From assembly GCA_001508595.1 (NCBI GenBank), contig LGHA01000091.1, positions 1 through 5,166 on the forward strand: a stretch of 5,166 nt of DNA. Reading direction: 5' to 3'. The position numbers and the translations under genes are program-made. Shown here piece after piece: positions 1 through 5,166 of the stretch. Below the pieces are notes generated by a model. It had not been told where the DNA came from and did not search any database. It saw only the letters and a program-made list of their open reading frames with translations. Position 1 is the first letter of the stretch. The number at the start of each line of letters is the position of its first letter. Origin of the DNA: Anaerolineaceae bacterium 46_22 (GTDB taxonomy: Bacteria > Chloroflexota > Anaerolineae > Anaerolineales > Anaerolineaceae).

Positions 1-27
1 TTTACCCTCTAAATCTTTCACTATCAA

Positions 28-32
28 AAGGA
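28..32 (+). promoter_or_regulatory. Ribosome binding site of the receptor gene
   Basis: AAGGA lies 6 nt upstream of the ATG at 39, within a purine-rich run (26-38). It supports that ATG, which also begins a clean lipoprotein signal peptide. Only 38 nt precede the gene, and no promoter can be recognised there. Confidence 0.7.
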
Positions 33-38
33 AAAGAA

Positions 39-1283
39 ATGAAGAAGAATATTATTTTGTTTGTAAGTTTTTTGCTTATTCTATCGATTGGTCTGGTTGG
101 CTGCGGTGAAACCGCTCCAGAACAAGAAGAAGTCACTGAAGTTGATTGCAGAGCTGAAACCACTGCCGAAGCTGTCGGGAGTTACCAGGTTCCTGCACCG
201 ATTGAAGGCTGCTACAACGTCGCCTTCGTTTATGTCGGACCCCATGATGACGGCGGATGGTCACAAGCCCATGACGTTGGGCGTCTTTATGTTGAAGAAA
301 ACCTGGAAGGTGTGCACACAGCTTATGTTGAAAATGTAGCTGAAGGTGCAGACTCGGAACAGGTGACACGATCCCTCGCTCGCAAGGGCTTTGATGTGAT
401 CTTCACAACCTCCTTTGGTTTCATGGACTCTTCAGAGATTGTTGCCAATGAATTCCCGGATGTGGATATTATTCACATCAGCGGTTTCAAAGCCAATGGC
501 GAGAATTTTGGCAACCTGATGGGTGCCATGGAAAATATCAAATATCTCGCTGGTATGCTCGCTGGTTCACGTGCAATGATGGATGGTAACCCGAAGTTGG
601 GTTACATGGCGACCTTCCCCATCCCTGAAGAGCTACGTTTGGGTAATGCTTTTGCTTTGGGCGTTGAAGAAACCTGCCCGGAATGCACCATTGACGTACG
701 CTTCATCAACACATGGCATGATCCGATTTTGGAACAGGAAGGTGCGGAGTCCCTGTTCTCAGCGGGAGCGCAGGTCGTGATGACGGGTGCTGATACACCC
801 GCCCCGGCAATCGCTGCTCCTGAAGGCAAATGGGGCATCACCTACGACTATTATGGTAACTGCACCCTCGATACATGCTTGACCTCCATGTACTGGAATT
901 GGGGTCCTGAATACGCTAAGATCGTTGAAGGATCACGCGAAGGCACCTGGAAGGGTGGTTGGCAGTACTTCGACGGGGATACGGGTGCGCTTGGCCTGTA
1001 CGGCTTTATGGAAGGTGAAGAATTAATGCCTGGCGTCGCTGAACTGCCACAAGAAGATCTTCAAATGGTGCGAGATATCCTTGACCAAATGCTGGCAGGT
1101 GAATTTACTCGCTTTGATGTCTTCTCCGGACCCATTGTAGACAACCAGGGTAATGTCATTTTGGAAGAAGGCGAGAGCCTCGAACAATTGGACCTGGATG
1201 GATTCAAAGAGTTTGGCAGTGAATGTGAAACCTGTATGTACTGGTGGAACGAAAATATCACGGCTGAACTGCCTGATCTGTAA
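39..1283 (+). CDS. BMP-family ABC transporter substrate-binding lipoprotein
   Basis: This is the extracytoplasmic receptor of the importer encoded by the operon. It binds a small solute, probably a purine nucleoside or related base judging from the family (PnrA/TmpC, BmpA, NupN), and presents it to the permeases. The N-terminus is a lipoprotein signal peptide: KK, a hydrophobic stretch at about 5-20, then the lipobox LVGC with lipid-anchored Cys22, followed by a Glu/Thr-rich linker to about residue 50. The Bmp domain covers about 58-385. It begins with a beta strand leading into VGPHDDGGW (66-74) and HDVGR (78-82), the form of the first ligand-site loop seen in one branch of COG1744. It continues with the FTTSFG segment (122-127), the HISGFK strand (146-151), and an N-I-K-Y-L-A-G helix (166-172) typical of the family. 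The 414 residues are slightly longer than a usual BMP receptor because of the linker and C-terminal tail. Eight cysteines besides Cys22 are unusual: 37, 58, 213, 216, 275, 280, 396 and 399. The family assignment is firm; the substrate is inferred. Confidence 0.93.
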   Translation: MKKNIILFVSFLLILSIGLVGCGETAPEQEEVTEVDCRAETTAEAVGSYQVPAPIEGCYNVAFVYVGPHDDGGWSQAHDVGRLYVEENLEGVHTAYVENVAEGADSEQVTRSLARKGFDVIFTTSFGFMDSSEIVANEFPDVDIIHISGFKANGENFGNLMGAMENIKYLAGMLAGSRAMMDGNPKLGYMATFPIPEELRLGNAFALGVEETCPECTIDVRFINTWHDPILEQEGAESLFSAGAQVVMTGADTPAPAIAAPEGKWGITYDYYGNCTLDTCLTSMYWNWGPEYAKIVEGSREGTWKGGWQYFDGDTGALGLYGFMEGEELMPGVAELPQEDLQMVRDILDQMLAGEFTRFDVFSGPIVDNQGNVILEEGESLEQLDLDGFKEFGSECETCMYWWNENITAELPDL

Positions 1284-1299
1284 AATAAACTTGTATTTG

Positions 1300-1340
1300 T
1301 CACAACCAGGGATGGACATGCTTGTACTCCCTGGTTGTGA
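1300..1340 (+). terminator. Perfect intergenic hairpin, likely attenuator or mRNA 3'-end stabiliser
   Basis: The arms TCACAACCAGGGA (1300-1312) and TCCCTGGTTGTGA (1328-1340) are perfect 13-bp reverse complements around a 15-nt loop. Two G-U pairs could extend the base in RNA (1299/1341, 1298/1342). The hairpin starts 17 nt after the receptor stop codon. No T-run follows directly; the T-rich stretch begins about 20 nt further on (1361-1372). It therefore does not look like a strong canonical rho-independent terminator. Its place between receptor and ATPase genes suggests partial termination or protection of the receptor mRNA from 3' exonucleases, which would give more receptor than membrane complex. 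The inverted repeat is plainly visible; the role is inferred. Confidence 0.7.
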
Positions 1341-1347
1341 TGTATGA

Positions 1348-1377
1348 TTGGCATTATCAAATTTTTATTTTTATAAT
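1348..1377 (+). promoter_or_regulatory. Possible internal sigma70-type promoter before the ATPase gene
   Basis: TTGGCA (1348-1353) and a perfect TATAAT (1372-1377) are separated by 18 nt, in a very AT-rich stretch just after the intergenic hairpin. A start about 7 nt after the -10 box would fall near 1384, only some 6 nt before the ATPase ATG. Any transcript would be almost leaderless and would lose most of the weak RBS. AT-rich DNA yields such matches by chance, so this is tentative. Confidence 0.3.
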
Positions 1378-1389
1378 TAAGCAGGTATT

Positions 1390-2925
1390 ATGAGTTCGAT
1401 AGGACAAGATAATAATTTTTCCGTAGAAATGCAAGACATTGTCCTGCGTTTCCCCGGGGTTTTAGCGAACGATCATGTCAACTTCACTTTGAAACGCGGT
1501 GAAATCCATGCCCTCCTGGGTGAAAATGGTGCAGGCAAGAGCACGCTAATGAATGTCCTTTCCGGGCTGTATCGTCCAGAGTCCGGAACGATCAAGATTA
1601 ATGGTAAAACGATAATCTTCAATTCCCCCAAAGATGCAATCGCAAGCGGTATCGGCATGGTGCATCAGCACTTTATGCTGGTGCCAACGTTGACAGTAAC
1701 TGGGAATATCCTTTTGGGCCTCGATGAACCAAAATTTATCATGAACCTGCCAAAATACAATACCAGGATTGCTGAACTGCAGGAAAAGTATGGGCTCAAA
1801 GTCGATCCTACGGCCAAAATTTGGCAGTTGTCAGTGGGGGAGCAGCAGCGCGTTGAAATCCTCAAAATGCTTTACCGCGGGGTGGATATCCTGATTTTGG
1901 ATGAGCCCACAGCTGTATTGGCACCCCAGGAAATTGACGATTTGATGAAAACCATGTCCGCCCTGGTCGAACAGGGAAAATCGATCATCTTTATCAGTCA
2001 TAAATTGAATGAGGTTCAGCAGGTTGCCGACCGCCTGACAGTATTAAGAAAAGGCAAAGTGACAGCGGAAGGGATCCCGGTTGAAGGATTGTCAAGGACA
2101 GAGCTGGCAGAATTGATGGTCGGACGAGAAGTTATTTTTCGGATAGAGAAGCAGCACCGGGAACCAGGAGAGATTGTGCTCGAAGTCAGCAATTTGAGTG
2201 CAGAAAATAGTCGCGGATTGCCAGCGGTTAAAAACATTTCCTTTACAATTCGAGAGGGGGAGATTTTAGGAATTGCCGGGGTTGCTGGCAACGGACAAAG
2301 TGAGCTTGTGGAGGCGATCACTGGTTTACGCCCCTGTATCGGGTCGATATGCATTAATGGTCAGGAGGTCGCCAATCAATCGCCACGGGCAGGGATGAAA
2401 TACGGCATGGCACATATCCCTGAAGACCGGACAGGTGTTGGGACGGCGCCGAATATCTCGATTACTGGTAATGCAATAATGAAAAATTACCGACAGGACC
2501 CAATCAGCAATGGCTGGCGGATCAACTACCCGGCTGCAGATGAACATGCATCAGGTTTGAAGGATTTGTATGACATTCAAGCCCCCAGTGTAATGACCCA
2601 CGCACGAAAACTATCTGGTGGAAATTTGCAAAAATTGATTCTCGCCAGAGAGATATCCTCTGATCCTAAATTAATTGTTGCTATGCAGCCGACACGCGGT
2701 CTGGATGTGGGTGCGATTGAAAGTGTGCAAAATTTACTGCTGGAGCAGCGTTCAAACGGTGCTGCAATTTTGCTGCTTTCAGAAGAACTGGAAGAATTAT
2801 TTGAGCTCAGCGATCGGATTGCCGTCATCTATGAAGGTGAATTGGTCGGTCAGATGGATGCAAATCAAGCGGATTTAAACACTGTCGGTATGATGATGAC
2901 AGGTTCTTTGAGGAGTGACGAATGA
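1390..2925 (+). CDS. Fused double-domain ABC ATPase of a BMP/nucleoside importer (NupO/YufO type)
   Basis: This cytoplasmic motor protein hydrolyses ATP to drive import through the two permeases encoded next. At 511 aa it is the normal length for the two-domain sugar/nucleoside ATPases. Domain 1 (about 12-245) has Walker A GENGAGKST (44-52), a Q-loop with Gln93, signature LSVGEQQ (147-153), Walker B ILILDEPT (167-174) and H-loop His204. Domain 2 (about 262-505) has a degenerate Walker A, GVAGNGQSE (297-305), without the Lys. It has a good signature LSGGNLQK (408-415), a Walker B region ending AMQPTRGLDVG (431-441) with Gln433 where the catalytic Glu is expected, and Ser-Glu in place of the H-loop His. 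Such a degenerate second domain is usual in this subfamily and implies one full catalytic site: domain 1 Walker motifs facing the domain 2 signature. The ATG at 1390 is chosen because residues before Walker A then match the family length, although its RBS is weak (AGG at 1383-1385, 4 nt away). The gene overlaps the next by 4 nt. Confidence 0.95.
   Translation: MSSIGQDNNFSVEMQDIVLRFPGVLANDHVNFTLKRGEIHALLGENGAGKSTLMNVLSGLYRPESGTIKINGKTIIFNSPKDAIASGIGMVHQHFMLVPTLTVTGNILLGLDEPKFIMNLPKYNTRIAELQEKYGLKVDPTAKIWQLSVGEQQRVEILKMLYRGVDILILDEPTAVLAPQEIDDLMKTMSALVEQGKSIIFISHKLNEVQQVADRLTVLRKGKVTAEGIPVEGLSRTELAELMVGREVIFRIEKQHREPGEIVLEVSNLSAENSRGLPAVKNISFTIREGEILGIAGVAGNGQSELVEAITGLRPCIGSICINGQEVANQSPRAGMKYGMAHIPEDRTGVGTAPNISITGNAIMKNYRQDPISNGWRINYPAADEHASGLKDLYDIQAPSVMTHARKLSGGNLQKLILAREISSDPKLIVAMQPTRGLDVGAIESVQNLLLEQRSNGAAILLLSEELEELFELSDRIAVIYEGELVGQMDANQADLNTVGMMMTGSLRSDE
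2910..2915 (+). promoter_or_regulatory. RBS of permease 1, inside the ATPase gene
   Basis: GAGGAG sits 6 nt before the ATG at 2922 and fixes that start. The start shares four bases (ATGA) with the ATPase stop codon, the arrangement expected for translational coupling. Confidence 0.8.
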
Positions 2926-4025
2926 AGCTGCCATTCAGGATTCAGATCACAAGGCGGACAGAAGAAGTTCCCAAATGGCTGCCTCTTGCTACGTCAGTAG
3001 GGGCAGTTGTGGCTGCCTTTATTATCAGTGGCATTGTTTTGCTGTCTATTGGTGGGGATCCCATAAGGGTGTTTGGTTTTTTCTTCAGGGCTTCTTTTGG
3101 CAGCTGGGGGGCTTTTTCAGACATTATTGTCAAAGCGACCCCTTTAATTTTGATCGGTTTGGGCTGCAGCCTTGCTTTCCGAATGAACATGATCAACATC
3201 GGTGCAGAAGGGCAGTTTTACATGGGTGCATTTTTCGCAAGCCTGGTTGTGCTCGTGCCGCTGGTGCCTATGGACAGCCCAAGAGTATTGGTATTATCTC
3301 TGATGGGGGTTATGGGTATTCTTGGGGGTGCCGTCTACGGTTTCATCCCCGGTTTTTTGAAGGCAAAATTTAACGTCAATGAAGTCATTACAACATTGAT
3401 GCTCAACTATGTTGCGGTCTTCTGGAACAACTACTGGATTTTTGGGAAATATTCCGACGCCGGTTTCCAGATGACCCCGACCTTTGAAAAAGTCGCCTGG
3501 CTGCCTAGGTTGGCAGATTTGGCGAAACAGTACCCGGTTTTTTCAGGGATCACCCTGCACCTCGGTGTTGTATTTGGGCTGGTAGCGGCGGTTATTATTT
3601 GGTTAATTTTGAAATACAGTCGCTGGGGATATGAGATCAACCTGATTGGTGACAACCCAAAAGCGGCAGAATATGCTGGCATCAATATCGCCCGGAATAT
3701 GATTTTGGTAATGATGGTTTCCGGTGCTCTGGCTGGTTTAGCCGGTATGTCTGAAATCACGGGCGTCGTGCACCGCTTGCAGGAACGGATTTCGACTAAT
3801 TATGGATTTTCAGGCGTGATTGTAGCATGGTTGGCAAAACTGAATCCCTTTGTGGTCATTTTAGTTTCGATATTATTTGGGGCTTTAATTGTGGCAGGAC
3901 GTGAGATTCAACCTTCCGGGTTGAGCTTTATGATCCAGGGCACGATTTTATTCCTGGTGATCAGCAGTGATGTGCTGCTGCGGTACAGGATCAGCATAGT
4001 AAAACGCCAGGAGGAGATTGCATGA
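2922..4025 (+). CDS. ABC transporter permease 1, BMP/nucleoside type (NupP/YufP-like)
   Basis: This is the larger of two related inner-membrane subunits that form the translocation path of the importer. The 367-aa protein belongs to the branched-chain amino acid / sugar / nucleoside permease family (BPD_transp_2). A short basic cytoplasmic N-terminus (1-18) precedes the first membrane helix at about 20-44. Further hydrophobic segments lie near 68-86, 97-117, 121-142, 154-174, 208-230, 260-281, 309-327 and 334-353. Family landmarks are FRMNMINIGAEGQ (86-98), NEVITTLMLNY (153-163) and the cytoplasmic coupling segment GDNPKAAEYAGIN (243-255), which is expected to contact the ATPase. The tail ends in a charged stretch (KRQEE, 361-365). 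The gene overlaps the ATPase and permease 2 by 4 nt at each end, indicating one coupled translation unit. A second open frame over its 5' part, beginning with GTG at 2915, is a shadow: it is rich in Cys, Trp and Gly and has no family features. Confidence 0.95.
   Translation: MKLPFRIQITRRTEEVPKWLPLATSVGAVVAAFIISGIVLLSIGGDPIRVFGFFFRASFGSWGAFSDIIVKATPLILIGLGCSLAFRMNMINIGAEGQFYMGAFFASLVVLVPLVPMDSPRVLVLSLMGVMGILGGAVYGFIPGFLKAKFNVNEVITTLMLNYVAVFWNNYWIFGKYSDAGFQMTPTFEKVAWLPRLADLAKQYPVFSGITLHLGVVFGLVAAVIIWLILKYSRWGYEINLIGDNPKAAEYAGINIARNMILVMMVSGALAGLAGMSEITGVVHRLQERISTNYGFSGVIVAWLAKLNPFVVILVSILFGALIVAGREIQPSGLSFMIQGTILFLVISSDVLLRYRISIVKRQEEIA
4009..4016 (+). promoter_or_regulatory. RBS of permease 2, inside permease 1 gene
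   Basis: AGGAGGAG ends 5 nt before the ATG at 4022. It is the strongest ribosome binding site among the four genes. It supports the ATGA-overlapping start and suggests efficient re-initiation on the second permease. Confidence 0.85.
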
Positions 4026-4987
4026 GCTTTGAGGTTATCTTACGCGCCGGGTTAGCAACCGGCACAATATTAATATTTGCTTCACTGGGTGAAATCCTGG
4101 CAGAAAGATCTGGTGTGATGAACCTGGGCGTTGAAGGGATGATGCTGATTGGTGCCATGGCAGCTTTTAAGGTGGCTTTTACAACACAAAACGCCTGGTT
4201 AGGATTGCTGGCAGGAATCCTGGCTGGTGGGATTCTCAGCCTCGCACATGGTGTGGTAACAATCCACTTTCAGGCAGATCAAACCGTGAGCGGTTTATCA
4301 CTGACGTTTTTAGGCACTGGGTTAGCGCTGGTTTTAGGTGAGGGATTGACCGGGAAAAACGCGGCGATCCTCCCCAGTTTGGATATTCCTTTATTGTCAT
4401 CCATCCCATGGTTTGGTCGTATTTTCTTTACGGACTTCAATATACTGGTTTATTTAGGATATATTTTGGTGCCGCTAACCTGGTTTTACATTCATAAAAC
4501 TCGACCGGGGATGCACCTCAAAGCCGTAGGTGAAAAACCTTCAGCAGCGGACACTTTAGGCATAAACGTATATCGATTGAGATATATCTACACCTTTATT
4601 GGCGGCTGCATGGCTGGATTAGCAGGCGCAGCTATCAGTATTGCCATCTCCCCGGGTTGGTACAGCAGCCTGACCACTTCGGGTCAGGGGTGGATTGCTA
4701 TTGCATTGGTGATCTTTGCCCATTGGAATCCCTTCCCGGCAGCTTTAGGCGGCTATTTCTTCGGTATGCTGCGTCGTTTCACACTTGACCTGCAGGGTCC
4801 GATGACTTTTCTTGGGATGCGAAATCCATTCTTTTATGATCACAACCTCGTTTTCTTTTTACAGATGACCCCGTTTATTCTCACGATCATTGCCCTGGTT
4901 TGGGGATCAAGCACAGCCAGGCGCAAGCGTCGTGGGGCACCAGCTGCCCTGGGTGTCCCATACATCCGTGGCGAGCGAGGCTTGTGA
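4022..4987 (+). CDS. ABC transporter permease 2, BMP/nucleoside type (NupQ/YufQ-like)
   Basis: This smaller permease subunit pairs with the preceding gene product to form the heterodimeric membrane channel. At 321 aa it is the usual size for the NupQ/YufQ group. Landmarks in order are GEILAERSGVMNLGVEGMM (23-41), which is the counterpart of the FRMNMINIGAEGQ segment of permease 1, then QADQTVSGLSLTFLGTGL (84-101) and the cytoplasmic coupling segment GEKPSAADTLGIN (170-182). A glycine/alanine-rich helix follows (193-209), then GQGWIAIALVIF (221-232). Hydrophobic segments number about eight. The C-terminus is basic (RRKRR, 300-304) and ends with APAALGVPYIRGER (306-319), a tail I recall as typical of this subfamily. 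No hairpin terminator is visible directly after the stop codon, so the operon either continues or ends by another mechanism. Confidence 0.95.
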   Translation: MSFEVILRAGLATGTILIFASLGEILAERSGVMNLGVEGMMLIGAMAAFKVAFTTQNAWLGLLAGILAGGILSLAHGVVTIHFQADQTVSGLSLTFLGTGLALVLGEGLTGKNAAILPSLDIPLLSSIPWFGRIFFTDFNILVYLGYILVPLTWFYIHKTRPGMHLKAVGEKPSAADTLGINVYRLRYIYTFIGGCMAGLAGAAISIAISPGWYSSLTTSGQGWIAIALVIFAHWNPFPAALGGYFFGMLRRFTLDLQGPMTFLGMRNPFFYDHNLVFFLQMTPFILTIIALVWGSSTARRKRRGAPAALGVPYIRGERGL

Positions 4988-5001
4988 GTTAATACAAAGG
5001 C

Positions 5002-5037
5002 TTGACTTTAAAACCGAACAAGAAATTATGGTAAAAT
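5002..5037 (+). promoter_or_regulatory. Possible promoter for a downstream gene
   Basis: TTGACT (5002-5007) is a near-consensus -35 box. The obvious -10 candidate TAAAAT (5032-5037), preceded by TATGG, is 24 nt away, which is too far. At an acceptable 18-nt spacing stands TTATGG (5026-5031), a poor -10. TTTAAA (5007-5012) with TAAAAT gives a 19-nt spacer. One of these pairings may be real, but none is ideal. Confidence 0.3.
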
Positions 5038-5083
5038 TTTCTTGATCGTGATGAATGAATTGTAAGCAAAATAATCAATGTTC

Positions 5084-5117
5084 GGCAGGACCGATACTCA
5101 CCAAAAGGAGGTTCGCC
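5084..5117 (+). ncRNA. Possible leader hairpin that partly buries a Shine-Dalgarno sequence
   Basis: GGC (5084-5086) and GGACC (5088-5092), with A5087 bulged, can pair with GGTTC (5110-5114) and GCC (5115-5117). That gives eight base pairs including one G-U, around a 17-nt loop. The right arm contains the last two G residues of AAGGAGG (5105-5111), and the rest of the SD lies in the loop. Such a fold could modulate ribosome access. It does not match any riboswitch class I can name, and one short stem may be chance. Confidence 0.22.
5105..5111 (+). promoter_or_regulatory. Perfect Shine-Dalgarno sequence without a standard start codon
   Basis: AAGGAGG is a full anti-16S match. The next 5 to 12 nt contain no ATG, GTG or TTG. 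ATC at 5119 stands at a good distance (7 nt), but that frame stops after nine codons at TAA 5146-5148. Confidence 0.35.
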
Positions 5118-5166
5118 TATCGTCAGATTATATAATTTCCCCATTTAACTTAATTAAGGTCTTTAG

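Larger units (their letters stand above)
4988..5166 (+). other. Downstream region without a convincing gene; probable leader of the next gene
   Basis: These 179 nt after permease 2 are AT-rich and contain no strong rho-independent terminator. They carry a promoter-like element (5002-5037), a possible hairpin (5084-5117) that includes a perfect Shine-Dalgarno sequence, and a second purine patch AAGG at 5156-5159, only 7 nt from the window end. No ATG, GTG or TTG stands at a proper distance from the strong SD. The simplest reading is a long 5' leader whose gene starts just past the window. Confidence 0.4.

Noticed and set aside
1300..1372. Strong rho-independent terminator ending transcription after the receptor gene
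   Set aside because: The stem is strong, but the T-rich stretch starts about 20 nt beyond it and is interrupted. The downstream genes clearly belong to the same transporter and need transcription.
2016..2354. 112-codon open frame on the - strand
   Set aside because: It is antisense to the ATPase gene, whose motifs are intact across the region, and no RBS or domain was seen. The other antisense frames under the four genes were rejected for the same reason.
2915..3373. 152-codon open frame on the + strand starting at GTG 2915
   Set aside because: It lies almost wholly inside permease 1 in another frame. Its product has a composition unlike a real protein and no recognisable domain, whereas permease 1 has clear family motifs and a good RBS.
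5055..5135. Small frame of 26 codons from ATG 5055
   Set aside because: No ribosome binding site precedes it, the product is unrecognised, and it runs through the strong SD sequence.
5131..5136. TATAAT as a second downstream promoter
   Set aside because: It is a perfect -10 hexamer, but no -35-like sequence lies 16 to 18 nt upstream; that position is occupied by the purine-rich SD region.
5119..5148. ATC-initiated start of an infC-like gene after the perfect SD
   Set aside because: Translation factor IF3 genes use rare AUU/AUC starts, so this was considered. The frame stops after nine codons and the residues do not resemble the IF3 N-terminus.

Overview
The window holds one complete four-gene operon on the + strand, plus the start of the next transcription unit. 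The operon encodes an ABC importer of the BMP (basic membrane protein) / purine-nucleoside family: an extracytoplasmic lipoprotein receptor, a fused two-domain ATPase and two different inner-membrane permeases. Gene order and protein architecture match the guanosine importer NupNOPQ (formerly YufNOPQ) of Bacillus subtilis. The nucleoside substrate is inferred from the family and is not shown by the sequence.

Organism: composition is moderate in GC with AT-rich intergenic DNA. The receptor is a lipoprotein with a Glu-rich linker after the lipid cysteine, and Shine-Dalgarno sites are purine-rich. The overall feel of the proteins suggests an uncultured or anaerobic Chloroflexota lineage (Anaerolineae-like), but a Firmicutes-type bacterium cannot be excluded. 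No phylogenetic marker is present, so this is a weak inference.

Layout: 1-38 is the end of the leader of the first gene, with its RBS; the operon promoter lies outside the window. 39-1283 is the receptor. 1284-1389 is a 106-nt gap with a perfect 13-bp inverted repeat and an AT-rich stretch carrying a sigma70-like promoter. 1390-2925 is the ATPase, 2922-4025 permease 1 and 4022-4987 permease 2. The last three genes are joined by 4-nt ATGA stop/start overlaps, each with a good RBS inside the preceding gene. 4988-5166 has no convincing gene. It carries a promoter-like element, a possible hairpin that includes a perfect AAGGAGG, and no clear start codon; it is probably the leader of a gene beyond the window.

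How the genes work together: the receptor captures the solute outside the membrane and delivers it to the heterodimeric permease, and the fused ATPase powers import. The hairpin between receptor and ATPase genes fits the common pattern in which the receptor is made in excess over the membrane complex. No mobile element, CRISPR array, tRNA or rRNA gene was seen. Most of the window is a standard nutrient importer. The less ordinary points are eight extra cysteines in the receptor, the strong intergenic hairpin with a nearly leaderless promoter geometry behind it, and the unexplained leader-like tail.
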